Shown: piece by piece, positions 57,252 through 64,000 of the stretch
Layout of the letters: each line of letters starts with the position of its first letter
Numbering within the stretch: position 1 is the stretch's first letter
Source of the DNA: Collinsella sp.
Lineage (GTDB): Bacteria; Actinomycetota; Coriobacteriia; Coriobacteriales; Coriobacteriaceae
DNA: 64,000 bases
Assembly (NCBI GenBank): GCA_019425015.1
Contig: JAHYYJ010000010.1
Location: 1 to 64,000, forward strand
Direction: 5' to 3'
The notes under the pieces: model-generated
What the model saw: only the letters and a program-made list of their open reading frames with translations
Database searches by the model: none
Told to the model about the DNA's origin: nothing
Program-made: the position numbers and the translations under genes

Positions 57252-58175
57252 ATGGCAAACGTTCTTGTCTTTGGTCACCAGAACCCCGATAACGACGCCA
57301 TCATGAGCGCCGTCGTCCTGTCCCAGCTGCTCAACCAGGTTGAGTATGCCGGCAACACCTACGAGGCCTGCGCCCTTGGTCAGCTTCCGGCCGAGTCCGC
57401 CAAGCTGCTTGCCGACGCCGGCATTGCCGAGCCCCGCGTGATCGAGTCCGTCGAGGCCGGTCAGCTCGTCGTTCTCACCGACCACAACGAGTCTGCCCAG
57501 TCCGTCGCCGGTCTTAAGGACGCCACGGTCTTTGGCGTTGTCGACCATCACCGCATCGGCGACTTCGAGACCGCCGGCCCGCTGCATTACATCTGCCTGC
57601 CCTGGGGCTCCAGCTGCACCATCGTCACCAAGCTCGCCGGCGTGCTCGGCGTTGAGCTTTCCGACGTCCAGGCCAAGCTGCTGCTCTCGGCCATGATGAC
57701 CGACACGCTCATGCTCAAGAGCCCCACCACCACCGATGTCGACCGCGCCGTCGCCGCCAAGCTCGGCGAGCAGGTGGGCGTCGACCCGGTCAAGTTTGGC
57801 ATGGAGGTCTTCCTCACCCGTCCGTCCGGCTCCTTCACTGCAGCCGAGATGGTCGGCAACGACATCAAGATGTTCGAGCCCGCTGGCAAGAAGCTGCTCA
57901 TTGGCCAGTACGAGACCGTCGACAAGAGCCGCGCACTCGGCATGATCGACGAGATCCGCGAGGCCATGCGCGCCTACGCCGCCGAGAAGGGCGCCGACGG
58001 CATTGTCCTGTGCATCACCGACATCATGGAGGAGGGCTCGCAGGTCCTGCTCGAGGGCGAGACCGAGGCTGCTCAGAAGGGCCTGGGCATTGCCGACGAG
58101 CACGACGGCGTCTGGATGCCGGGCGTCCTCTCCCGTAAGAAGCAGGTCGCTGCCCCCATCATGGCCGCCTGCTAG
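57252..58175 (+). CDS. ppaC: Manganese-dependent inorganic pyrophosphatase
   Basis: This 307-residue DHH-family protein hydrolyses pyrophosphate. Metal motifs are VFGHQNPDNDA, VLTDHNES and GVVDHHRIGDF, and the C-terminal DHHA2 domain contains TRPSGSFTAAEM and GVLSRKKQVAAPI. The length is typical of family II enzymes, used by many anaerobes. GGAGG precedes the ATG. It is transcribed alone, with a good terminator. Confidence 0.96.
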   Translation: MANVLVFGHQNPDNDAIMSAVVLSQLLNQVEYAGNTYEACALGQLPAESAKLLADAGIAEPRVIESVEAGQLVVLTDHNESAQSVAGLKDATVFGVVDHHRIGDFETAGPLHYICLPWGSSCTIVTKLAGVLGVELSDVQAKLLLSAMMTDTLMLKSPTTTDVDRAVAAKLGEQVGVDPVKFGMEVFLTRPSGSFTAAEMVGNDIKMFEPAGKKLLIGQYETVDKSRALGMIDEIREAMRAYAAEKGADGIVLCITDIMEEGSQVLLEGETEAAQKGLGIADEHDGVWMPGVLSRKKQVAAPIMAAC

Positions 58176-58195
58176 GTTTAGTTGACCAAACGCCC

Positions 58196-58235
58196 CGACC
58201 GGATCGCGGACGCCCCGCGCTCCGGTCGTTTTTTT
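58196..58235 (+). terminator. Rho-independent terminator after ppaC
   Basis: CGACCGGA (58196-58203) pairs with TCCGGTCG (58221-58228), followed by seven Ts. Confidence 0.92.
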
Positions 58236-58373
58236 GTGCACGTCGCCGCGTCGTCTCTTGGACAGGCGTGCCTGTGCCGTTGAGCAAATAATGTTCAACC
58301 TGTGGTTCCGCTTTTCGGCCGCGCTTGCGCGCTTGTCGCGCAGGGTAGGCTAGATGCAAGCGTAATACGTTAG

Positions 58374-58410
58374 AGCGCGGCGCCGCCATCTGGGCGGGCC
58401 GTGCTTTTTT
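58374..58410 (+). terminator. Terminator-like hairpin in the nhaA leader
   Basis: AGCGCGGC pairs with GCCGTGCT (one wobble), followed by TTTTTT, 33 bases before nhaA. It lies downstream of where the promoter is expected, so it may attenuate nhaA. A short GGGAGCTTTCCC hairpin follows. Confidence 0.55.
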
Positions 58411-58443
58411 AAGACGGGAGCTTTCCCGTGAAAGGAGCCGCCC

Positions 58444-59802
58444 ATGGCAGCAACTGAGCAGCTGTTCAATGTTCGTGAGCGCAAGCGCTTTGAACGTCAC
58501 GACATCTGGGAGCGCATTGCCGAGAACGGCACCATTTCTGCCGCCGTCATGGTGATCGCCGCCATCGCCGCCGTCATCTGCGCCAATACCGATGCCTACG
58601 AGGCCATCCATCACTTTTTGGAGACCCCGCTGTATGTGGGTCTGGGCAACCTTACGGCTGGTCTCACCGTTGAGCTTTTCGTCAACGACTTCCTCATGGC
58701 GATTTTCTTTTTGTTGGTGGGCATTGAGCTTAAGTACGAGATGACGGTCGGCGAGCTCAAGAATCCGCGTCAGGCCATGCTTCCCATGTTGGCGGCGGTG
58801 GGCGGCGTCGTCGTTCCCGCCTGCATCTACCTGATCTTTAACCATGCCGGCGCCCGCAACGGTTGGGCCATCCCCATGGCAACCGATATTGCCTTTGCGC
58901 TGGGCGTGCTGTCGCTTTTGGGCAACCGCGTTCCCAACGGCGTGCGCGTGTTCTTCTCGACGCTCGCTATCGCCGACGACCTGATCTCCATCGCCGCCAT
59001 CGCCATCTTCTACGGTCAGAGCCCCAATCCGTTTTGGTTGGGCGCCGCCGCGCTTGTGACCTGCGCGCTCGTGTGGCTCAACAAGACGCAGCATTACCGC
59101 CTTGCCCCGTATTCGGTACTGGGGCTGCTGTTGTGGTTCTGCATGTTCAAGAGCGGCGTACATGCCACGCTTGCTGGCGTCATCCTGGCCTTCACCATTC
59201 CGGCCAAGTGCGGCGTCAAGCTCGATAGTCTCACCGATTGGCTGGGCGAGTGCCTGCCGCTGCTCGATGACCGCTACGACGACGAGGCACACATCCTGGG
59301 CCAGCATGACTTTACCGTCTCGACTACCAAGGTCGAGCGCGTCATGCACCGCGTGACCCCGCCGCTTATCCGTATGGAGCGTCTGATCTCCACGCCGGTC
59401 AACTTTGTGATCCTGCCGATCTTTGCGTTCGTAAACGCTCAGGTTCGCTTAGTGGGCGTGGACATGAGCACGCTGCTCACCGATCCGGTGACGCTCGGCG
59501 TGTACTTTGGCATGCTGCTGGGCAAGCCGATCGGCATCTTTGGTATGACGTTTGCCCTGGTTAAGCTTAAGGCCTGCGAGCTGCCGCACAATGTCAACTG
59601 GCACATGATTGCCGGCGTGGGCATTCTGGGCGGTATCGGCTTTACCATGTCGATTCTCATCAGCGGCCTTGCCTTCCCGACGGCCCAGTTTGAGGTTCTT
59701 GCAGCCAAGGCCGCTATTCTCGCCGGTTCGGTCACCGCAGCCGTGCTCGGCATGATCTACATGAGCGTGGTCTGCAAGCATCCCGCGCCCAAGGACGAGT
59801 AG
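58444..59802 (+). CDS. nhaA: Na+/H+ antiporter NhaA
   Basis: This 452-residue protein exports sodium in exchange for protons. It has about twelve membrane helices and the NhaA signatures: LLVGIELKYEMTVGEL, GWAIPMATDIAFALGVLSLL, IADDLISIAAIAIFY with the paired Asp that binds sodium, and GGIGFTMSILISGLAF. It is longer than the E. coli protein (388) because of an inserted hydrophilic loop near residues 265-300 (ECLPLLDDRYDDEAHILGQH). AAAGGAG precedes the ATG. Confidence 0.95.
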   Translation: MAATEQLFNVRERKRFERHDIWERIAENGTISAAVMVIAAIAAVICANTDAYEAIHHFLETPLYVGLGNLTAGLTVELFVNDFLMAIFFLLVGIELKYEMTVGELKNPRQAMLPMLAAVGGVVVPACIYLIFNHAGARNGWAIPMATDIAFALGVLSLLGNRVPNGVRVFFSTLAIADDLISIAAIAIFYGQSPNPFWLGAAALVTCALVWLNKTQHYRLAPYSVLGLLLWFCMFKSGVHATLAGVILAFTIPAKCGVKLDSLTDWLGECLPLLDDRYDDEAHILGQHDFTVSTTKVERVMHRVTPPLIRMERLISTPVNFVILPIFAFVNAQVRLVGVDMSTLLTDPVTLGVYFGMLLGKPIGIFGMTFALVKLKACELPHNVNWHMIAGVGILGGIGFTMSILISGLAFPTAQFEVLAAKAAILAGSVTAAVLGMIYMSVVCKHPAPKDE

Positions 59803-59819
59803 GGGCACATACAAGTTTG

Positions 59820-59857
59820 AAAACGCTGCCTGTGAATACCATCACAGGCAGCGTTTT
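59820..59857. terminator. Strong terminator after nhaA
   Basis: AAAACGCTGCCTGTG pairs exactly with CACAGGCAGCGTTTT around a short loop. It is symmetrical and can also serve the gene on the other strand. Confidence 0.92.
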
Positions 59858-59885
59858 AGTCATTGGGGACGTTCTTAAATGACTA
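59857..59885. repeat. Short dispersed palindrome, copy 3
   Basis: TAGTCATT at the left pairs with AATGACTA at the right around GGGGACGTTCTTA. It is the most regular of the three copies and adjoins the nhaA terminator. Confidence 0.7.
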
Positions 59886-59888
59886 GGC

Positions 59889-60143
59889 TTATTCCACCGT
59901 TCCGTAGACGGCGCCCCAGCCGTGGGCGGCCAAGGCGGAGTTGAGCTGGTCGCAAAGTGACTGGCGATCGTAATAGCCGGGCGGCAGCAGGTTGACGATT
60001 TCCATGAGATCGGGTGCCAGGTCCAAGATTTCGGCCTGCACGATCAGGTCCAGGCGGTCGATGGCGTGGCGGTCGTAAAACAGTCCGTCGACCAGGCGCT
60101 GCAGGTCACCGAATTCCTCGGCCTGGAACAATCCGTACTCCAT
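59889..60143 (-). CDS. Small acidic protein of unknown function
   Basis: This 84-residue protein starts MEYGLFQAEEFGDLQRLVDG and contains DRLDLIVQAEILDLAPDLME and NLLPPGYYDRQSL. It is predicted to be helical and acidic, with no membrane segment and no recognised domain. CAAGGAGG lies 6 bases before the ATG at 60143, so I do not use the 10 extra upstream codons. It is convergent with nhaA and divergent from the aminotransferase gene. Confidence 0.65.
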   Translation of the reverse strand: MEYGLFQAEEFGDLQRLVDGLFYDRHAIDRLDLIVQAEILDLAPDLMEIVNLLPPGYYDRQSLCDQLNSALAAHGWGAVYGTVE

Positions 60144-60293
60144 AGTGCCTCCTTGGGCGCCCCACGCCGGCATGCGCGGCGATTCGTAATTGATTGCGAT
60201 GAACTTAATCTATCACGGCTTCATAACGTTGCGACGATGGCGGTCTATACTTAGACGAACTGCAACGTACCGCTTCGCGAAAGGTCGCACCCC

Positions 60294-61598
60294 ATGCAGA
60301 CGATCTACCAGAAGATGGAAACCACCGAACTCGATGCCGCCATCGAGGCGCTTAAAGCCGAGGTTGCCGAGGTCAAGGCCAAGGGCCTGGCGCTCGATAT
60401 GGCCCGCGGCAAGCCGTCGCCCTCCCAGGTGGACATCTCGCGCCCCATGCTCGATATCCTCAACGCCGATGCCGATCTGCACGACGGCAGCGTCGACTGC
60501 TCCAACTACGGCTGCTTCGAGGGTATTCCTTCGGCACGAAAGTTGGCAGGGGAGTTCCTGGGCTGCCCCGCCGAGCAGACGCTCGTGCTGGGTTCGTCGA
60601 GCCTTTTGATCGAGCATGACATCGCCGGCATGTTCTGGCGCTGTGGCTCGTGCGGCAGCGAGCCCTGGGACGCCTACGAGGCCGCGCACGACGGCAAGAA
60701 GGTCAAGTTCCTGTGCCCCGTTCCCGGCTACGATCGCCACTTTGGCATCACCGCCGACTTGGGCATCGAGAACGTCCCCGTCGCGATGACCGACAACGGC
60801 CCCGACATGGCCGAGGTTGAGCGCCTGGTTGCCACCGACGACTCCATCAAGGGCATCTGGTGCGTGCCCAAGTATTCCAACCCCACGGGCATCACATTTA
60901 GCGAGGACACCGTGCGTCGCCTGGTCGAGATGCCCACGGCCGCGCCCGATTTCCGCATCTTCTGGGACAACGCCTACTGCGTGCACGACCTGTACGACGA
61001 GACCGACGAGCTCGCCAACATCTTCGATCTTGCCCGCGCGGCGGGCACCGAGGACCGCGTGGTGGCCTTTGCCTCGACGTCCAAGATCACCTTCCCGGGT
61101 GCCGGCATCGGCTTTATCGGTGCGAGCCCCGCGGTCATCGCCGAGTTCTCCAAGCGCCTCAAGGCCGGCCTGATCAGCGCCGACAAACTCAACCAGCTGC
61201 GTCACGTGCGTTTCCTTCCCACCATCGAGGCGGTCAAGGAGCACATGAAAAAGCATGCCGAGTTCCTGCGCCCGCGCTTTGAGTCCGTCGAGCGCAAGCT
61301 CACCGAGGGCTTGGGCGACACGGGTTGTGCCACCTGGACGCATCCCCGTGGCGGCTACTTTGTGAGCTTCGATGGCCCCGAGGGCTCGGCCCAGAAGGTC
61401 GCCGCGCTTTGCGCCGACCTGGGCGTCAAGCTCACGCCGGCTGGTGCCACCTGGCCCTATGGCAAGGATCCGCGCGACACCAACATCCGCATCGCGCCGA
61501 GCTATCCCACGGTCGAGGACCTGGAGGCCGCGCTCGACGTGCTGGTGCTGGCCGTTAAGCTTGTCGCTGCCGAGCTTGCGCGTGCCGAGCGCGCCTAA
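60294..61598 (+). CDS. Class I/Ic aminotransferase, aspartate-aminotransferase-like
   Basis: This 434-residue PLP enzyme belongs to a less common branch of aspartate aminotransferases. It shows DMARGKPSPSQVDISRPMLD, YGCFEGIPSARKL, CVPKYSNPTGITF, FWDNAYCVHDLYD and the PLP-lysine motif FASTSKITFPGAGIGF, with IRIAPSYP near the end. It is about 35 residues longer than E. coli AspC. It probably exchanges amino groups between an amino acid (likely aspartate) and 2-oxoglutarate. GAAAGG precedes the ATG. Substrate inferred from family only. Confidence 0.88.
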   Translation: MQTIYQKMETTELDAAIEALKAEVAEVKAKGLALDMARGKPSPSQVDISRPMLDILNADADLHDGSVDCSNYGCFEGIPSARKLAGEFLGCPAEQTLVLGSSSLLIEHDIAGMFWRCGSCGSEPWDAYEAAHDGKKVKFLCPVPGYDRHFGITADLGIENVPVAMTDNGPDMAEVERLVATDDSIKGIWCVPKYSNPTGITFSEDTVRRLVEMPTAAPDFRIFWDNAYCVHDLYDETDELANIFDLARAAGTEDRVVAFASTSKITFPGAGIGFIGASPAVIAEFSKRLKAGLISADKLNQLRHVRFLPTIEAVKEHMKKHAEFLRPRFESVERKLTEGLGDTGCATWTHPRGGYFVSFDGPEGSAQKVAALCADLGVKLTPAGATWPYGKDPRDTNIRIAPSYPTVEDLEAALDVLVLAVKLVAAELARAERA

Positions 61599-61664
61599 CG
61601 CGTAGGGCCCCGCAAGTCCGCGCCCAGTACTTTTTGCACTCTCGATACGCAAAGGAGCACATAC

Positions 61665-61979
61665 ATGGATTTGGGTATTTCCACTAACCCTACGCCGGAG
61701 CTCTACACCATCAAGGTGACCGGTGAAATCGATATCTCTAATGCCGACAGCCTGCGTAACGCTATCGACTTGGCGCTCGAGCAGCCCACCGAGGCCGTCG
61801 AGCTCGACTTTGCCCAGGTGAGCTATATCGACTCGACGGGCATTGGCGTGCTCGTGGGCGCTGCTCATCATGCAGTCGATCACGGCAAGCGTTTTGGCTG
61901 CGTCAACGTGCAGCCCCCGGTGATGCGCGTGGTTCAGCTGCTGGGCGTCGACCAGGAGATCTCAATCACGGCGGCATAA
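61665..61979 (+). CDS. STAS-domain anti-sigma factor antagonist, SpoIIAA/RsbV-like
   Basis: This 104-residue single-domain protein has YTIKVTGEIDISNADSLRNA and the phospho-site motif VSYIDSTGIGVLVGA, in which the Ser (about 56) is the residue phosphorylated by an anti-sigma kinase. In other bacteria it frees a sigma factor when unphosphorylated. No anti-sigma kinase (RsbW-like) or sigma factor gene lies nearby, so its partner must be elsewhere. AAAGGAGC precedes the ATG. Confidence 0.88.
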   Translation: MDLGISTNPTPELYTIKVTGEIDISNADSLRNAIDLALEQPTEAVELDFAQVSYIDSTGIGVLVGAAHHAVDHGKRFGCVNVQPPVMRVVQLLGVDQEISITAA

Positions 61980-62131
61980 GCCCTGCCCCAAAAGGGCGTG
62001 CCGTTTGGCATATGTTTGTGATGCGCTCGGACGTTTTGGCGTCCGGGCGCTATACTTGACCGAATGAATAGACGAGTTCCGGCCGAATGGCGCGGTGCGG
62101 GCTCGAATCACATCGAGCCTTGGAGGTATGT

Positions 62132-62725
62132 GTGTTTGGTATTGGAGAAGGTGAGCTGGCAATCATCGTGGTCTTCGGCTTTTTGCTGTTTGGCCCGGAT
62201 AAGCTCCCGCAGATGGGCCGTACGATCGGCCGTGCCATCCGTCAGTTCCGCGAGACGCAGGAAAAGATGACGGCGGTTGTCCAGTCCGAGATCATCGATC
62301 CGGTAAGCGAGGCCGCTTCGGCTCCGGTCAAGCCCAAGAAGGCTGCCGTCGATGACGATTCCGATGCGGACGAGGATGCCGCCGAGACGGTAGCGCCCGC
62401 CAAGAAGGAGACCTTTGCCGAGCGTCGTGCCCGCCTTGCTGCCGAGAAGGCCGCGAGCGAGGCTGCCGCCGAGGGCGAGGGTGCTGCTGAGGAGTCCGAG
62501 GCCGAGGGTGCCGAGGCCGAGCCTGCCGCTGCCGCCGAGCCTGCCGTCGAGCCCGAGCCTGCTGCAGGGCCCGAGCCCGAGCCGGCAGAGCCCACGACGG
62601 CTGACCTCTACGCCCGTCGTCCCCGCAAGCGCAAGGCCGTCGTCGACCAGCTCGCTCGCGAGCTCGAGGCCGAGGACGCTGCCGAGACTGCTGCCGCCGA
62701 CGCCCCGAAGGGAGGCGATGAGTAA
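62132..62725 (+). CDS. tatB: Sec-independent translocase subunit TatB (TatA/B family)
   Basis: This 197-residue protein starts with a membrane helix and amphipathic helix: VFGIGEGELAIIVVFGFLLF, then GPDKLPQMGRTIGRAIRQFR. The FGP hinge and the E-L residues are typical of TatB. The rest is an unusually long acidic Ala/Glu/Pro-rich tail (about residues 70-170) ending in a basic stretch (RRPRKRKAVVDQL). I chose the GTG at 62132, with GGAGG 5 bases upstream. Its stop overlaps the tatC start by one base, supporting the assignment. TatA could be encoded elsewhere, or this protein may serve both roles. Confidence 0.85.
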   Translation: MFGIGEGELAIIVVFGFLLFGPDKLPQMGRTIGRAIRQFRETQEKMTAVVQSEIIDPVSEAASAPVKPKKAAVDDDSDADEDAAETVAPAKKETFAERRARLAAEKAASEAAAEGEGAAEESEAEGAEAEPAAAAEPAVEPEPAAGPEPEPAEPTTADLYARRPRKRKAVVDQLARELEAEDAAETAAADAPKGGDE

Positions 62726-63516
62726 TGCCTATCGGACCTGCTCGTATGCCGCTCTTCGATCACTTGGGAGAGCTCCGTCGCCGCCTGACCATCGTGGTCG
62801 TGTCGGTGTTTGCCGCCGCCATCGTGCTGTACTTTGCCACGCCCGTGGTGCTCGATATCCTGGAAGACCCCATCCGCTCGTTTGTGCCGGACGGTAAGTT
62901 CTACATCACCACCACACTCGGCGGCTTTGGCCTGCGCTTCTCGCTGGCCATCAAGATGGCCGTGGTCATGTGCACGCCCATGATCATCTGGCAGATCCTG
63001 GCATTTTTCCTGCCGGCGCTGCGCCCCAACGAGCGCAAGTGGGTCGTGCCCACGGTGCTCGCCTCGACGGTGCTGTTCTTCCTGGGTGCCATCTTCTGCT
63101 ATTTCATCATCATCCCGGCGGGCTTTGAGTGGCTCATCGGCGAGACCTCGGCCGTCGCTACGGCGCTGCCCGACCTGGAGAACTACGTCAACATGGAGCT
63201 GCTCTTTATGATCGGCTTTGGTGTGGCGTTTGAGCTGCCGCTCATCATCTTCTATCTGTCCGTCTTTCACATCGTGTCCTATGCGGCCTTCCGCAGCGCC
63301 TGGCGCTACGTGTACGTAGGCCTGCTTGTGGGCTCGGCTGTGATTACGCCCGACGGCTCGCCCGTTACGCTGGGTCTCATGTATGGCGCCCTGCTCTCGC
63401 TCTACGAGATTTCGCTCGCCATCGCTCGCGTGGTCATTACCGCGCGCGAGGGCAAGGAGGGCCTGTTCGTGAGCCGTCTGGACCTGTTCTCGGACGACGA
63501 GGACGACGAGGAGTAA
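62725..63516 (+). CDS. tatC: Sec-independent translocase subunit TatC
   Basis: This 263-residue membrane protein has six helices and the TatC hallmarks: MPLFDHLGELRRRL (receptor face), FYITTTLGGFGLRFSLAIKM, FFLPALRPNERKWV, FMIGFGVAFELPLIIFYL and SAVITPDGSPVTLGLMY. It binds twin-arginine signal peptides and exports folded proteins, often cofactor-containing enzymes such as hydrogenases. The tail is acidic (SDDEDDEE). The ATG overlaps the tatB stop. hypA follows 6 bases later. Confidence 0.97.
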   Translation: MPIGPARMPLFDHLGELRRRLTIVVVSVFAAAIVLYFATPVVLDILEDPIRSFVPDGKFYITTTLGGFGLRFSLAIKMAVVMCTPMIIWQILAFFLPALRPNERKWVVPTVLASTVLFFLGAIFCYFIIIPAGFEWLIGETSAVATALPDLENYVNMELLFMIGFGVAFELPLIIFYLSVFHIVSYAAFRSAWRYVYVGLLVGSAVITPDGSPVTLGLMYGALLSLYEISLAIARVVITAREGKEGLFVSRLDLFSDDEDDEE

Positions 63517-63522
63517 ATCGGT

Positions 63523-63879
63523 ATGCACGAGGTTGGCATTGTCAACGGCATACTCGATACAGTGATTCGCGCGGCGCGTGGGGCGGGGGCCTCGCGCGCC
63601 GTTTTGGTAACGCTGCGTATCGGGGATATGACCGAGGTCGTGCGCGAGGCGCTTGACTTTGCGTGGGAGACGTTTCGCGACGAGGACCCGCTCACGCGCG
63701 GCTGCGAGCTTGCCGTGGAGGAAGTCCATCCACAAAGCGAGTGTCTGGACTGCGGTGAGGTCTTTGAGCACGACCGTTTCCATTGCCGTTGTCCCCAATG
63801 TGGCGGTGCCAACGTGCGTCTGCTGCATGGCCGCGAACTCGACATCGCAAGTATCGAGATCGAGACCCCCGACGATTAG
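63523..63879 (+). CDS. hypA: Hydrogenase nickel-insertion protein HypA
   Basis: This 118-residue metallochaperone begins MHEVGIVNGILDTVIRAARG, with His2 and Glu3 as nickel ligands, and has a zinc finger formed by ECLDCGEVFEHDRFHCRCPQ and CGG. Together with HypB it delivers nickel to [NiFe]-hydrogenase. It lies right after tatC, which fits export of a folded hydrogenase. The start HEVGIV, not HEMSLC, is a mild variant. Confidence 0.93.
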   Translation: MHEVGIVNGILDTVIRAARGAGASRAVLVTLRIGDMTEVVREALDFAWETFRDEDPLTRGCELAVEEVHPQSECLDCGEVFEHDRFHCRCPQCGGANVRLLHGRELDIASIEIETPDD

Positions 63880-63934
63880 CACGCTCGCCATCTAGCGATG
63901 GGGTATAAAAAGGCCAAAGTAAGGAGCGCTAAGT

Positions 63935-64000
63935 ATGGCCGAGAAAACGATTGATATCGCGTCGCCGATTCTGTCGCGCAACGAGCGCCTGGCAGATCAG
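63935..64000 (+). CDS. hypB: Probable HypB nickel-insertion GTPase, N-terminal end only (partial)
   Basis: The frame starts with ATG after AAGGAG and reads MAEKTIDIASPILSRNERLA to the window end. Position right after hypA and the SRNERLADQ stretch (compare the N-terminal region ahead of the GTPase domain in HypB) suggest HypB. No P-loop is visible yet, so the assignment rests on context and a short stretch. Confidence 0.6.
   Translation, partial: MAEKTIDIASPILSRNERLADQ

Overview
The window is high-GC DNA from an anaerobic gut actinobacterium of the class Coriobacteriia, most likely Collinsella or a close relative. This rests on gene content and order read here (eno followed by a DivIC-like gene and ppx, several mannose-family PTS genes, short his genes in one operon, HypA/HypB, a Mn-dependent pyrophosphatase, many short intergenic palindromes). 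No database search was run.

Layout. 0-6.1 kb: the end of one PTS IID gene, an MFS transporter, then an operon (FrlB-like deglycase, PTS IIA-IIB-IIC-IID, FrlC-like epimerase) that reads as uptake and breakdown of an Amadori compound such as fructoselysine. 6.4-14.6 kb: a complete histidine operon starting with a HisZ-HisG fusion, then hisD, C, B, H, A, F, I and E. A PHP-type histidinol phosphatase supplies the missing step from the opposite strand (14.6-15.5 kb). 15.6-19.6 kb: a YgbA-like protein coupled to a fused CydDC-like ABC transporter. 20-25.4 kb: stand-alone LarC2, YfcE, MazG, enolase, DivIC-like protein and Ppx/GppA. 25.4-30.3 kb: tRNA-Leu, an orphan PTS IIB plus VOC protein, and an OmpR-type two-component system.

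30.7-39.5 kb is an accessory stretch, in parts visibly more AT-rich. It holds an AbiEi-like protein without its toxin, a NUDIX hydrolase convergent with a PLD-helicase (DUF3427-type) protein, a deletion scar where two broken genes meet, three consecutive metallophosphoesterases bracketed by two copies of one palindromic operator, and a DUF1778/GNAT toxin-antitoxin pair. 39.5-64 kb returns to housekeeping: GluQ-RS, a DUF2207 membrane protein, PurH, a BceRS-like two-component system, UspA, UppP, PcrA, ManA, a GntR regulator, ROK glucokinase, PpaC, NhaA, an aminotransferase, a STAS protein, TatB-TatC and HypA-HypB (cut by the window end).

The most unusual signal is not a protein. The intergenic spaces carry several families of dispersed palindromic elements. 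In two families the outer arms differ between copies, yet each arm stays complementary to its partner in the same copy: the 180-bp pair at 27.45 and 30.48 kb, and the roughly 130-bp pair at 53.63 and 53.92 kb. That is compensatory covariation read directly from the sequence. It implies either selection on the folded structure or insertion of a conserved core into pre-existing palindromes.
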